From: Sphaerochaeta halotolerans
GTDB lineage: Bacteria; Spirochaetota; Spirochaetia; Sphaerochaetales; Sphaerochaetaceae
Length of the DNA: 64,000 nucleotides
NCBI RefSeq assembly: GCF_003429665.1
Contig: NZ_QUWK01000012.1
Coordinates: 1-64,000, forward strand
Direction of reading: 5' to 3'
Part shown: piece by piece, positions 1-9,589 of the stretch
Numbering within the stretch: position 1 is the first letter of the stretch
Layout: every line of letters begins with the position of its first letter
Position numbers and translations under genes: made by a program
Notes under the pieces: generated by a model
What the model saw: only the letters and a program-made list of their open reading frames with translations
What the model was told of the DNA's origin: nothing
Databases searched by the model: none

Positions 1-111
<111 letters not shown>

Positions 112-136
112 CCCTTTTTTTTGCTTTTCCCCCATC

Positions 137-163
137 CCCTCCTTTCCCGGAGGGTATTTTTTT
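137..163 (+). terminator. Rho-independent terminator of the rRNA operon
   Basis: The stem CCCTCC (137-142), loop TTTCCC and stem GGAGGG (149-154) are followed by TATTTTTTT. It lies 26 bases after the 5S 3' end. A run of eight T at 114-121 just after the 5S may be part of a double termination signal. Confidence 0.85.
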
Positions 164-1455
164 GTGTATCAATATTTCAAAGGCATGGTACACTTGCTTG
201 TTGTTTTGCATGATTCAGTAACCGAATTATCATCCACACAACTACTTTAAACGGATTTGGAATGGGAAGTTTGTCGGTTTATGAAATGGTTTGTTTGGAA
301 TTAGTCGTTCTCCAAAAGCGGTATACCTTTTTTGCTTCAGTAAAAGATAGAACGCAAAATCTGCCTCCCGTTGGGCAATAATTCCCAGCATGCAATATCT
401 ATAACATCTTGATCACTATTATGAAGTTTTGGATATCACTTGTACTGATTATTCTTGTTGGCTGGTCTCAGTGGTATTAGTGTAGCCTAGCAGTAGATCT
501 TCATTAATTTAAAAAAAAGCTCATCAAGCTTTTCAGGAATCTTGAAATTGTTGAGGATATATAAGGAACTTGCAATGAACAAAGATGAATAGATGGTGAT
601 ATGCTTTGCATGTTGCAATAATCAATTCCGAGACTAATCACAATGTAAGAAACGTAAAGGAATTTAAATAAATATCTCTATAAAAATACCGATATAGGAA
701 TATAAAAAATGTATAGTTATAATTTATCAAAACAAACTTGATAGATACTAAAGAATAATCATAATTACTACATGTAATAAGTAAAAAAAACAGTATCAAA
801 TAAATATTGAAACAGTAATAATAATATATAACTCCTGCCAATTTATCTATACGAATGTATGATTGTAATTGATAGGGCACCAAATCTGCTGCATATATCT
901 TTCCACACATTCAAAGGTTGCAAACTTTAATTGTTGGCTTGCATCCAATCAAAGCAACGTATCGTAGATTTACGCAATCACAGAAGAGACCCTGCCAAAA
1001 AACGATTGGATAGATATTCAAAAGAATTGCATTTCAGATTTGCTTAAAACATGCAATTACGTTCTTTGAGGGTAATTGGAGATGTTACAGGTAGGATATG
1101 AATAGTTTTGTAAATGCAGGAAGAGAGTTGTAGGGAATCGATAGATGAGTAATGTAATTAGTATTCTAAAGTAACATTAAAGCTATAGTAAATAGTAGTT
1201 AAACCGATTTTAAAAAGAAATGAATAAAAATAGAAATAATACAAAAATAATATGAAAATGAATTGCAAATAGGTAAATCATTCATGAAATGACGTGCTGT
1301 ACTTTTGCTTGATTTTATTGCAGTTAAGCATATGGGAGCAGTAGATAATCACTTGCCTAGTGGACAAAAATGCCAAATAAGGGTATGTAATAGGAGTACG
1401 TTTTAGACAGTACTGTAGTCTGGAATTCTTTCCTCTCAACAATCCAGGAGTTTAC
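164..1455. other. 1.3-kb AT-rich stretch with no supported gene
   Basis: I see no gene here. The stretch is strongly AT-rich, above all at 640-850 and 1140-1290, with many homopolymer runs and scattered stops. The only sizeable open frame (638-910, minus) is a low-complexity Tyr/Phe/Ile run without a ribosome binding site. A 38-codon open stretch ends at about 1048 on the plus strand but has no start and no recognisable family. It may be decayed coding DNA. Composition resembles the spacers at 6315-6901, 10262-10450 and 11526-11910. Confidence 0.5.
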
Positions 1456-2655
1456 ATGCCTTCCCTTGCTACCATGCTCAAGGTTAAACGTGAACACGTG
1501 CCCTTGATGTATACGATATATTTCGCCTTTCTCACGAGTGGGATGATGAGCACGATGATCGGAGCATTGCTTCCGTTCATGAAAGAAGAATACCACATGA
1601 GTTATGTACTCAGTGGTGCTATAATATCAGCGCATCAAGTCGGAAACTTTATTGCACTTCTCGTTGCCGGCTACCTTCCCTATATCATAGGTCGAAAACG
1701 AAGTACTATCGTCCTTTCTCTTGGTATCGTTATCGGGTTCCTTCTCATTACCTTCACAGGTAATCCACTAGTGTTGCTCTTGGCTTTTGCATGTACGGGA
1801 GTCGGGAGGGGAACCAATAGCAATATCACGAATGTTGTCATGAGTGAGATCAGTGAGAACAAGGGAGCTGGATTGAATCTTCTGCATGCTTCCTTTGCTG
1901 TAGGAGCATTCCTTGCTCCGTTTATCGTTCTCTTCTCCACTGTGCCTTTTGGTGTACATTGGAGGACCAGCGCATGGTTCTTGGTTATGGTCGAACTTCT
2001 GGTACTCATATTCCTGGGTCGTTCTTCCCTCTCAGGGAAGCCAAAGCAAAGGGAAGATAGGGCTCAAAGCCATGCATTCATGAAGAGCGGTCGTTATTGG
2101 CTTACTACGTTCATATTGTTTTTCTATCTTTGTTCGGAAGCATCGGTCATAGGATGGTTGGTAACCTACTTCATCGATACTGGACGTTTGAGCCCTACCC
2201 TTGCACAGACGACAAGTTCTGCGCTTTGGGTATGTATCATGCTCGGGCGGCTCGCTTGTGCCCACCTCTCAAACAGAATGAACAAGAATGTTCTGCTCAT
2301 CATCCTTGCTTTACTCCAGTTTGCTTTTTTCACCATGATGATCAGCGTAGAGGATACTACATTGATCTATATCAGCCTTTTCGGATTTGGTTTTGCCATG
2401 AGCGGAACCTATCCTACTACACTCTCTACGATGGATAGTGGATTTATCTCATCTACCATCGCTACCGGAACCTGTATCGCAACCGCAACTGTTGGAGCGA
2501 TCGGTATGCCGATCATAGTCGGAGCTGTTGCACAGTCCGTAGGGATGGCAGGGGGACTTGCCACCATCATGATTAGCATCCTGCTTATGCTTCTGCTCAT
2601 CTTGGTCAAAACATTCCTAGAACAAAAGGAATCGAGGGCCAGCGTCATCCGCTGA
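1456..2655 (+). CDS. MFS transporter, substrate unknown
   Basis: 399 residues, the usual size of a 12-helix major facilitator. The protein is hydrophobic throughout. The loop after the second helix carries GRKRS (about residues 78-82), the conserved basic MFS turn between helices 2 and 3. A shorter hydrophilic loop near residues 195-210 (KPKQREDRAQS) would separate the two six-helix halves. It should sit in the inner membrane and move a small solute; nothing in the sequence names the substrate. The ATG is preceded by CCAGGAG six bases upstream, which fixes this start. It stands alone after the long AT-rich spacer, with typA 21 bases downstream on the same strand, possibly co-transcribed. Confidence 0.85.
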   Translation: MPSLATMLKVKREHVPLMYTIYFAFLTSGMMSTMIGALLPFMKEEYHMSYVLSGAIISAHQVGNFIALLVAGYLPYIIGRKRSTIVLSLGIVIGFLLITFTGNPLVLLLAFACTGVGRGTNSNITNVVMSEISENKGAGLNLLHASFAVGAFLAPFIVLFSTVPFGVHWRTSAWFLVMVELLVLIFLGRSSLSGKPKQREDRAQSHAFMKSGRYWLTTFILFFYLCSEASVIGWLVTYFIDTGRLSPTLAQTTSSALWVCIMLGRLACAHLSNRMNKNVLLIILALLQFAFFTMMISVEDTTLIYISLFGFGFAMSGTYPTTLSTMDSGFISSTIATGTCIATATVGAIGMPIIVGAVAQSVGMAGGLATIMISILLMLLLILVKTFLEQKESRASVIR

Positions 2656-2676
2656 ATGCGGACGTAAGGAAAACTA

Positions 2677-4509
2677 ATGCTTAACCAGAATGAAATGATA
2701 CGTAATATAGCCATCATTGCACATGTAGACCACGGCAAAACCACATTGGTGGATGCTATGTTCAGGCAGAGTGGACTCACTGATGATGGACAAGACAGAA
2801 TAATGGATAGTGGAGCCATTGAACGTGAACGTGGCATCACCATTAGTGCAAAGAACTGTGCCATATCCTGGAAAGGGGTGAAGATTAACATTATCGATAC
2901 CCCGGGACATGCTGATTTCGGGGGAGAGGTGGAACGAGGCCTCTCCATGGTTGATGGTGTTGTGCTTCTCGTAGATGCTGCAGAAGGACCACTTCCACAA
3001 ACACGCTTTGTGCTTGAAAAGGCCCTCAAGCTCAACTTGAAACCAATCATCGTCATCAATAAAGTTGACCGCCAGGACGAACGTAGTGAAGAGGTCCTTC
3101 AAGAAGTCTATGAACTATTGCTCGAACTTGGTGATGATGAGTCAATGCTTGATGTACCGGTATTTTACGCCAGTGGGAAGGACGGCCGATGTGGTCTAGC
3201 CTCTCGTGCACTTGATGATGATCTCCATCTGTTGCTTGACTCAATCATCGAGACGGTTCCGCCACCAGTATTTGATGATGCACAACCTTTTGGGATGCTG
3301 GTCAGTGATCTTTCGTACAACGACTACCTCGGACGTTTGGTCATCGGTAAGGTGGTGAATGGAACAGCTACCACCAATGACAACCTTGTATGTCTAAAAG
3401 AGGGTGGGGTTATCAAGCCGCTGAGAGTAACAAAGTTGCAGACCTACAATGGTCCGACGTTCAGTGAAGTCACCAAGGTATACAGTGGTGACATCATTGT
3501 GCTCAGTGGTGTGGAAGATGTGCATATCGGGGATACTATATGTACCAGTGATAATCCCAAGGCATTGGAGCGTATTCACATCGATGAACCGACTGTTTCC
3601 ATGCTCTTCGCCAAGAACATAAGTCCCTTGGGAGGGAAGGATGGAAATCAGGTAACCTCAGCAAAGATTTGGGAGCGCCTACAGAAGGAAGCGTTACGCA
3701 ACGTTTCCATCAAGATTGAGAAAAATGTTGATGATACCTTTACGGTGAAAGGCAGAGGTGAGTTCCAGATGGCCATAATTGCAGAGCAAATGCGTCGTGA
3801 AGGGTTTGAATTCTGCGTAGGCAGACCAAGAACCATTTTCAAGACCGATGAGCAAGGCAAGAAGACGGAACCAGTGGAATTCCTCTACATCGATTGTCCC
3901 GAGGAACATAGTGGCACGGTCATGGAGAAGCTTGCCAAGAGAAAAGGGCAGCTCAGTGACATTACCTATAGTGAGAATGCTCGGGTGAAGATGCAGTTTG
4001 AAATTCCCTCCCGTGGTCTGATAGGATACCATGACGAATTCCTCACTGATACCCGAGGCAACGGGATCATGAACAGTTACATGAAAGGATATGAGCCATA
4101 CAAGGGTGATTTCCCTGACCGCTATAGTGGTAGCCTGATCAGCGACAGAAGCGGGAATGCAGTAGCATACGCCCTTTTCCAGCTGGAGGACCGTGGTAGA
4201 TGGTTCCTAGAGCCTGGTGATCCCGTCTATGAAGGTCAGGTTGTTGGGGAGAGGAACCGGGAAGGTGATTTGCTGCTCAACCCTACCAGGACAAAGAAAC
4301 TGACCAACCACAGGGCCGCTGGAAAGGATGAGGCGGTTACGCTCACACCTGTGAGCAAACCAACCCTGGAGCAGGCCATTCAGTTCATCAAGGATGACGA
4401 ACTGGTTGAAATCACTCCAAAAGCGATCAGGATGTGCAAAAAAGTCCTCGGAACCCAACAACGAAAAGTGTTTGAGAACCGAGGAGAGATTCCTCAATAT
4501 TTGCTGTAA
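2677..4509 (+). CDS. typA: Ribosome-associated GTPase TypA/BipA
   Basis: 610 residues, typical for the family. The N-terminal GTPase domain shows the P-loop AHVDHGKTT (about residues 15-23), the switch region with GAIERERGITI, the DTPGHADFGGEV motif and the NKVD specificity motif (about 128-131). The elongation-factor-like beta-barrel, two alpha/beta domains and the TypA C-terminal domain follow (for example SRGLIGYHDEFLTDTRG). TypA binds ribosomes as a translational GTPase and affects 50S assembly and stress or low-temperature growth in other bacteria. The start is supported by TAAGGA seven bases upstream; an internal ATG (codon 7) is a weaker alternative. It ends 8 bases from the convergent xth gene. 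Confidence 0.97.
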   Translation: MLNQNEMIRNIAIIAHVDHGKTTLVDAMFRQSGLTDDGQDRIMDSGAIERERGITISAKNCAISWKGVKINIIDTPGHADFGGEVERGLSMVDGVVLLVDAAEGPLPQTRFVLEKALKLNLKPIIVINKVDRQDERSEEVLQEVYELLLELGDDESMLDVPVFYASGKDGRCGLASRALDDDLHLLLDSIIETVPPPVFDDAQPFGMLVSDLSYNDYLGRLVIGKVVNGTATTNDNLVCLKEGGVIKPLRVTKLQTYNGPTFSEVTKVYSGDIIVLSGVEDVHIGDTICTSDNPKALERIHIDEPTVSMLFAKNISPLGGKDGNQVTSAKIWERLQKEALRNVSIKIEKNVDDTFTVKGRGEFQMAIIAEQMRREGFEFCVGRPRTIFKTDEQGKKTEPVEFLYIDCPEEHSGTVMEKLAKRKGQLSDITYSENARVKMQFEIPSRGLIGYHDEFLTDTRGNGIMNSYMKGYEPYKGDFPDRYSGSLISDRSGNAVAYALFQLEDRGRWFLEPGDPVYEGQVVGERNREGDLLLNPTRTKKLTNHRAAGKDEAVTLTPVSKPTLEQAIQFIKDDELVEITPKAIRMCKKVLGTQQRKVFENRGEIPQYLL

Positions 4510-4517
4510 TTGTACGT

Positions 4518-5270
4518 TCAATCCTGCAGGGTCAAGATTACCGGGGCATGGTCACTGCCCATGACCTCGGTATCGATCGTGCTATCCTGCACACGGCTCT
4601 TCAACTCATCGCTTACGAGCCAATAGTCGATACGCCACCCTGCATTCTTTTCCCTGGCACGAAACCGATATGACCACCAAGAGTAGACATCGGCCTTGTC
4701 TGGATAGAGGAGGCGGAACGTATCGATGAAGCCAGCTTCCAGCAGTTTGGTAAACTGCTGTCGCTCTTCAATGGTATACCCTGCATTCCGCTCATTGGAC
4801 TTAGGATTCTTTAGGTCAATGGGATTATGGGCTACATTGAGGTCACCACAGATAATAACTCCCTTCATATCCTTGAGGGATGCAACATAGGCCCTGAAGG
4901 CCTCATCCCAATCCATCCGAAGATCAAGCCGTGCCAATTCGCTCTGGCTGTTGGGTGTATAACAACTCACTACAAAGAAATCTTCAAACTCGGCAGTTAC
5001 CGTCCGTCCCTCATTGTCCAGTGGGTGCCCAATACCCGTAGTAACATCAAGTGGCTCCCTTTTACTGAAGAGTGCAGTGCCACTATAGCCCTTCCTTTCT
5101 GCAAAGCTCCAATACAGGTGATAGTCATGAAGGTTCAAGGAGATCTGGTTTTCCTGCAGCTTTGTTTCCTGCAAGCAAAAAATATCTGCATCACAGAAGG
5201 AAACATACTCCTCAAATCCCTTCTTCTGTATAGCTCTGAGCCCATTGACGTTCCAACTGACCAATTTCAT
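4518..5270 (-). CDS. xth: Exodeoxyribonuclease III (AP endonuclease family)
   Basis: 250 residues, the usual size of ExoIII/ExoA enzymes. It begins with the hallmark MKLVSWNVNGLRA and has the metal ligand motif LQETKL (near residue 35), the central CGDLNVAH motif (near 142), the WRIDYWLVSD segment and the terminal GSDHAPV with the catalytic Asp-His pair. It cuts at abasic sites and removes 3' blocking groups in base excision repair in the cytoplasm. The gene lies 9 bases downstream of asnA on the same strand, so the two are probably one transcript, and it converges on typA. Confidence 0.96.
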   Translation of the reverse strand: MKLVSWNVNGLRAIQKKGFEEYVSFCDADIFCLQETKLQENQISLNLHDYHLYWSFAERKGYSGTALFSKREPLDVTTGIGHPLDNEGRTVTAEFEDFFVVSCYTPNSQSELARLDLRMDWDEAFRAYVASLKDMKGVIICGDLNVAHNPIDLKNPKSNERNAGYTIEERQQFTKLLEAGFIDTFRLLYPDKADVYSWWSYRFRAREKNAGWRIDYWLVSDELKSRVQDSTIDTEVMGSDHAPVILTLQD

Positions 5271-5279
5271 TCCACATCC

Positions 5280-6314
5280 CTACATGAGAAAAACATGCAT
5301 TGAATTTGCTTCCTGAAGGACTTCTTCTGGCCAGACTGATGCCTGGACTTCCCCGATATGTGCTTTTTTTAGAAGGAACATGCAAAGTCGGCTCTGTCCA
5401 ATGCCGCCACCGATGGTCTGTGGCAACTCCCCATTAAGCAAACGTGTATGCCAGTACAGCGATTTGCGGTCCTCGGCTTCCTTGATCTTCAGTTGTCGAA
5501 GCAAGGATTCCTCATCTACCCTGATGCCCATTGAGGAGAGTTCCAGGGATTCCCCACGAACAGTATCCCAGACAATGATGTCACCGTTCAATCCTGTATG
5601 CTCATCATCAGTCTTGGTTGACCAATCGTCATAGTCAGGGGCTCTGCCTCCCTGGCTGATACCATCAGCAAGTGGGCTTCCGATACCGATGAGGAAGATG
5701 GCACCATATTTCTTTGCAAGTTCTTTTTCTCGTTGTGCAGGGCTCAATTCTGGATACTCTTTCTGTGCATCCTCACTGTGAATGAAGGTAATCTGGTCGG
5801 GAAGTGTGGGAGTACAGCCAGGAAACATCTCACTGACAAGAAATTCAGTACGTTTCATTGAAGAGTAGATTTTTCGTACGACCCGTTTGAGATAGTCAAG
5901 CGAACGTTCCTGCTTGTCCATGACCAGTTCCCAATCCCACTGGTCAACATAAATGGAATGGATTGCATCCAGATCATCATCAGGTCTGATGGCATTCATA
6001 TCGGTATACAATCCTGTACCTCGTTTGAATCCAAGATCAGCAAGCGCCATGCGCTTCCATTTTGCCAAGGATTGGACGATTTCCATTTCACGATTATTTA
6101 GGTTCCCTATCTGGAACCGTACTGGTCGCTCTATACCATTCAAATCGTCATTAATACCTGAACCCCTTGGAACAAAAATCGGGCTGGTGACTCTACTTAA
6201 TTTCAAACCTCCAGAAAGTTCCCGTTCAAATGTGTCCTTGATGTACTTAATGGCTTTTTCAGTCTGCTTCTGCTCCATGGCAGGGACATAGCCTTCTGGG
6301 AAAAACTTTGACAT
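5280..6314 (-). CDS. asnA: Aspartate-ammonia ligase (asparagine synthetase A)
   Basis: 344 residues, close to the 330 of E. coli AsnA. It shows the class II aminoacyl-tRNA-synthetase-like fold: motif 2 region around PVRFQIGNL, the segment YVDQWDWE with ligands for aspartate and AMP, and the C-terminal motif GGGIGQSRL. It makes asparagine from aspartate, ammonia and ATP, and uses ammonia instead of glutamine. The start is supported by AAGGAG eight bases upstream in the minus strand sense. An AT-rich spacer lies upstream. With glnN elsewhere in the window it suggests direct ammonia assimilation. Confidence 0.96.
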   Translation of the reverse strand: MSKFFPEGYVPAMEQKQTEKAIKYIKDTFERELSGGLKLSRVTSPIFVPRGSGINDDLNGIERPVRFQIGNLNNREMEIVQSLAKWKRMALADLGFKRGTGLYTDMNAIRPDDDLDAIHSIYVDQWDWELVMDKQERSLDYLKRVVRKIYSSMKRTEFLVSEMFPGCTPTLPDQITFIHSEDAQKEYPELSPAQREKELAKKYGAIFLIGIGSPLADGISQGGRAPDYDDWSTKTDDEHTGLNGDIIVWDTVRGESLELSSMGIRVDEESLLRQLKIKEAEDRKSLYWHTRLLNGELPQTIGGGIGQSRLCMFLLKKAHIGEVQASVWPEEVLQEANSMHVFLM

Positions 6315-6901
6315 ACAATTCTCCTTAATACAGGGAGCATACCGTATTTTTTTGAGCTAGAAAACCCTGAAGGATTGTGTTTTGTTTCAATATGTGAGTA
6401 CTAGAAATACAAAGAAATGCTTTTGTTCCACAGTCTTGATGTGTGAATTTTTTTTATTATGAAAGAAAATGAATTGTTACAAATAAAATCAATATTAAAT
6501 ATATAAAAAACAATATTGTAATGAAATTATAAGACTATAATAACAAAATATATCATTATGAAAATGATTAATGAATAAATTGAAAAGATATTAAAACACG
6601 AAAATGCAATATAATTTAAGGCAATAAACCATTATAAAATACTTCAAAAGGACAAACTTATGGGAAGCGGAGAAGGTTTGAGATATAAGACAGCTAATTT
6701 AATAATACAACATAGTTAAATGATATAGAAAACGGTAAAAATAGTATGAAAAAGCAGTAAAATAGTAGCAATTTAATTTGTACAACGAGAGTACTTTGTT
6801 CTAAACAATCCATAAGCTTGCTAGGTTACTGCTGTCATGATAGGCTCCATTTGCAGGGGAAGCCAGCAATTGATAAAATACGGTACAGGTGAGGTCAGAC
6901 A
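6315..6901. other. AT-rich intergenic spacer between asnA and the beta-glucosidase
   Basis: About 590 bases between divergent genes. Most of 6430-6790 is A/T with short words such as ATATTAAA and AATATAT repeated loosely. It must hold the asnA and beta-glucosidase promoters, but AT content gives too many -10-like hexamers to choose one. No open frame, tRNA or terminator is supported. Confidence 0.5.
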
Positions 6902-8230
6902 ATGCAAAAAGTAGTATTCGACAAGGAATTCCTTTGGGGTTGTGCAACCGCAAGCTACCAAGTAGAGGGTGCAGTAGAAGAGCATGGCAGGAAACCCTCT
7001 ATATGGGACACTTTCTGTGAGAAGCCCGGGGCAATCCTGAATGGAAATGATGGAAGCGTCGCAACTGACCAATATCATAGATACAAAGAAGATGTCTCCT
7101 TGATGGATGAACTTGGATTTCAGGCCTATAGGTTTTCTATTGCATGGCCGAGAATTATGCCTGAAGGAAAAGGAAAGGTTAACGAGGCTGGGGTTTCATA
7201 TTACAGGAATCTTTGTGAGGAGTTGCACGCAAAAGGCATGAAGGCTGTGGCAACTTTGTACCACTGGGATCTTCCTCAGATCTTGCAGGATGAGGGCGGC
7301 TGGACCAATCGAGAGACATCCTATGCATTTGCTGCCTATGCAAAGGTGTGCTATGAGCAGCTTGGAGCATATGTCGACCAATGGATTACGCTTAATGAAC
7401 CTTTCTGCAGTGCATATCTAGGCTACCTTTATGGTGAACATGCTCCCGGACATACGAATGCGAGAGAAGCCTTTGATGCAGTGCACCACTTGAATCTTGC
7501 ACATGGTCTATCTGTAAAAGAATTCCGGAAGATTGGGTTGTCAACTCCCATTGGGATAACACTGAATCCGATTGCCCCTCGTCCTGCTACGAGAAAGCCG
7601 AAAGATAGGAAAGCCAGTGAGCTTGCAAGAGCAATAACAACAGAAGTATTTTTGCATCCATTGATGGGAAAAGGGTACCCCTCTCTTGTGACTGAAACAC
7701 TTAAAATTACCTTCCCAGTGCAAGCTAATGATATGGACATCATTGCCGAACCAATCGATTTCATAGGCCTCAATTATTATAATGAAGGAGCAGTGGCCTA
7801 CGATGAGGAGGAACCTTTTGCATACCGTGAGGTCCCTGTCTGGCAAAGGACAACTGACATGAATTGGCCTATTGTGCCGTATGGATTATTACGGTTGCTC
7901 CACTATTTTGATGACGAGACCCAAGGCCTTCCCATCTATATTACAGAAAATGGATGTGCAGCCAATGATGTGGTAGAAGAGGGCAGGGTGCATGACTTGA
8001 TGCGCTGTGATTACCTGAATCAACACTTTGCAATCTGTAAGCAAGCAATTGATGAAGGAGTCAAGTTAAAGGGTTATTTTGTATGGTCTTTTCTCGATAA
8101 TTTCGAATGGGCTTTTGGTTACTCGAAGCGCTTTGGCGTCGTATATGTCGACTATGAGACCCAGGAGAGAATCATAAAAGATAGTGGTTATATGATGCGA
8201 GATGTGATATCAGGCTATTGTGAATTTTAG
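6902..8230 (+). CDS. Family 1 glycoside hydrolase, probable beta-glucosidase
   Basis: 442 residues, the standard GH1 length. The N-terminal GH1 signature FLWGCATASYQVEGA is at about 9-23, the acid/base glutamate lies in TLNEP (E166) and the nucleophile in ITENG (E349). SFLDNFEWAFGYSKRFG near the C-terminus holds the glucose-binding Glu-Trp pair and a Ser-Lys loop (YSKRFG). In some GH1 enzymes a Ser-Lys pair in this loop marks 6-phospho-sugar specificity, so a 6-phospho-beta-glucosidase cannot be excluded, although the WAFGYSKRFG form also occurs in true beta-glucosidases. No signal peptide, so it should be cytoplasmic and act on imported cello-oligosaccharides or other beta-glucosides. GGTGAGG about 6 bases upstream supports the start. 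It stands alone. Confidence 0.93.
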   Translation: MQKVVFDKEFLWGCATASYQVEGAVEEHGRKPSIWDTFCEKPGAILNGNDGSVATDQYHRYKEDVSLMDELGFQAYRFSIAWPRIMPEGKGKVNEAGVSYYRNLCEELHAKGMKAVATLYHWDLPQILQDEGGWTNRETSYAFAAYAKVCYEQLGAYVDQWITLNEPFCSAYLGYLYGEHAPGHTNAREAFDAVHHLNLAHGLSVKEFRKIGLSTPIGITLNPIAPRPATRKPKDRKASELARAITTEVFLHPLMGKGYPSLVTETLKITFPVQANDMDIIAEPIDFIGLNYYNEGAVAYDEEEPFAYREVPVWQRTTDMNWPIVPYGLLRLLHYFDDETQGLPIYITENGCAANDVVEEGRVHDLMRCDYLNQHFAICKQAIDEGVKLKGYFVWSFLDNFEWAFGYSKRFGVVYVDYETQERIIKDSGYMMRDVISGYCEF

Positions 8231-8313
8231 TATTAGAAAAAATTGGGCCTAATTTTCTAAATTTCGGTCTTGCACCCCTCAATCATTTTTCTTACTATAT
8301 ATCATTCATTCCC

Positions 8314-8419
8314 GAGCGAGTGCCGGGAAAGCAAGGTGAGATACCCCGTCCCTTGGGGCGGAAAAGGAGGCAACGCCTCCTAAGTCCAGGGCTTGCCCTG
8401 GGGTATTGATACCTTTCAT
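8314..8419. repeat. Structured dispersed repeat, copy A (106 bp)
   Basis: This block is repeated at 33488-33593 with only two substitutions in 106 bases (C/T at 8345 and A/G near 8382). It holds the hairpins GGAGGC-AAC-GCCTCC and CAGGGC-TT-GCCCTG, a weaker one around the CCCGTCCCTTGGGGCGG run, and the small palindrome GGTATTGATACC. ATACCCC near its start can also pair with GGGGTAT near its end, giving an outer stem that closes the branched structure; the C/T change in copy B keeps a wobble pair. A minus-strand open frame crosses both copies but lacks a ribosome binding site. Flanks differ completely outside the block. Confidence 0.8.
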
Positions 8420-8453
8420 CATGATTTGTAATACGCATTGATGGGGGCAGGGC

Positions 8454-9251
8454 ATGGAATATGTACTTGTTTTGTGTATAGGGTGCATCGCTGGCATTGT
8501 AACTGGCCTGATAGGTGCAAGCGGTGTTATGGTTGTAGTTCCGGCCTTTATTATACTTGGCTACACTACTTCAGATGCTATTGGAGCAAGCCTTTTTATA
8601 GATACCATAGCATCATTGGTAGTAGCGTGGACATATTACCAAAATAAAAATCTGAATCTTAAACAAGGTATTTGGATAACCATAGGGTCTGTTAGTGGTG
8701 CGCAGATAGGTAGCTTTATATCGCCTTTCATTCCAGAGGTTGGATTGAGCAGCGCTTTCAGTATATTTTTGGTAATTACGGCGGTGTTATTTTGGTTCAG
8801 AGGGGCCAAAGTTGGTGTGCCTAATTTAAACGGTAATGATGCTAACCCCCAACAATCGCGTATATTGAAGCTTTTAAGATCCAATGTCATAGTTTCCAGT
8901 TTATTGCTTGGAATCCTAGTAGGTATAATAAGTGGGCTATTTGGAGCAGGCGGCGGGGTTATGATTTTGCTTATTCTGGTATTCGTCATGCAGTACAGCA
9001 TGCATGAAGGTATAGGCACTTCTACGCTCATAATGGCCTTTACTGCTGCGTCGGGGACAATAGGACACGCCATTACATCTAATCTTCCATTAAAAGCCTC
9101 GATCTTTGGAGCAATAGGCACAGTAATCGGAGGGCGTTTCGCTGCAAAGCTTGCCAACAAGGTTAATGAAAAAGTTTTGAGCAAGGTTATGGGAGGTGTA
9201 TTCGTTGCATTGGCAGTTATCATGCTAGCAACTACTGGTATAAACAACTGA
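8454..9251 (+). CDS. TSUP (TauE/SafE) family membrane permease
   Basis: 265 residues with about eight hydrophobic segments. The two halves carry the related glycine-rich motifs of the family, GLIGASGVMVVVPA (about residues 18-31) and GLFGAGGGVMILLI (about 162-175), as expected from an internal duplication. Members export or import sulfite, sulfoacetate, thiosulfate or other organosulfur and organic anions in the inner membrane; this one has no context that fixes its substrate. A purine-rich GGGGGCAGG precedes the ATG. Repeat copy A ends 34 bases upstream, so the repeat probably lies in its leader or promoter region. Confidence 0.88.
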   Translation: MEYVLVLCIGCIAGIVTGLIGASGVMVVVPAFIILGYTTSDAIGASLFIDTIASLVVAWTYYQNKNLNLKQGIWITIGSVSGAQIGSFISPFIPEVGLSSAFSIFLVITAVLFWFRGAKVGVPNLNGNDANPQQSRILKLLRSNVIVSSLLLGILVGIISGLFGAGGGVMILLILVFVMQYSMHEGIGTSTLIMAFTAASGTIGHAITSNLPLKASIFGAIGTVIGGRFAAKLANKVNEKVLSKVMGGVFVALAVIMLATTGINN

Positions 9252-9589
9252 CGTTGTACGGTGCATGATACAATAGGGTAGAGATGCAATGAATCTAATA
9301 CTTTACCATGAAAAAAATTACCAAGAATTCAATTATGATGTAATCATGATACTACTATAGTAGTATCGTTATATGAATAATAAGGAAACTACGCAGGTAT
9401 ACCTATACAAGTCTGAGCAGGAAGCCTATGTGAGCTGTTGTATTCTGACTTGACGCCATACCTTGTATCCCATCAATACATTACTTCTCATATGCTTTAT
9501 AATTTGAGATAGTTCCATGAAAAATACAAATTACTGTTATGATTCAATAGGAAATATGCTATCGTATTTTTAAGTGAGATAGGATTTAG
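9252..9589. other. Intergenic region with palindromes between the TSUP gene and the IS66 remnant
   Basis: 338 bases without a supported gene. Apart from the palindrome at 9348-9367 there is a smaller one just before it (ATGAT-GTA-ATCAT, 9336-9348). A TATAAT hexamer occurs near 9498 without a good -35 partner. The right part is AT-rich and runs into the transposase fragment, which begins after AGGA six bases upstream of its ATG. Confidence 0.5.
9348..9367. repeat. Perfect 20-bp palindrome
   Basis: GATACTACTATAGTAGTATC is a perfect inverted repeat with no spacer. It has no T run on either side, so it does not look like a terminator. It could be an operator for a dimeric regulator or a remnant of a mobile element end. 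No second copy was noticed in the window. Confidence 0.6.

Noticed and set aside
638..910. 90-codon minus-strand frame in the AT-rich stretch
   Set aside because: It encodes a low-complexity Tyr/Phe/Ile/Asn run, has no ribosome binding site and mirrors the AT content.
8306..8497. 63-codon minus-strand frame over repeat copy A
   Set aside because: It has no ribosome binding site and does not keep its ends in copy B; the repeat is better explained as structured DNA or RNA, though the inner 38 codons are open in both copies.
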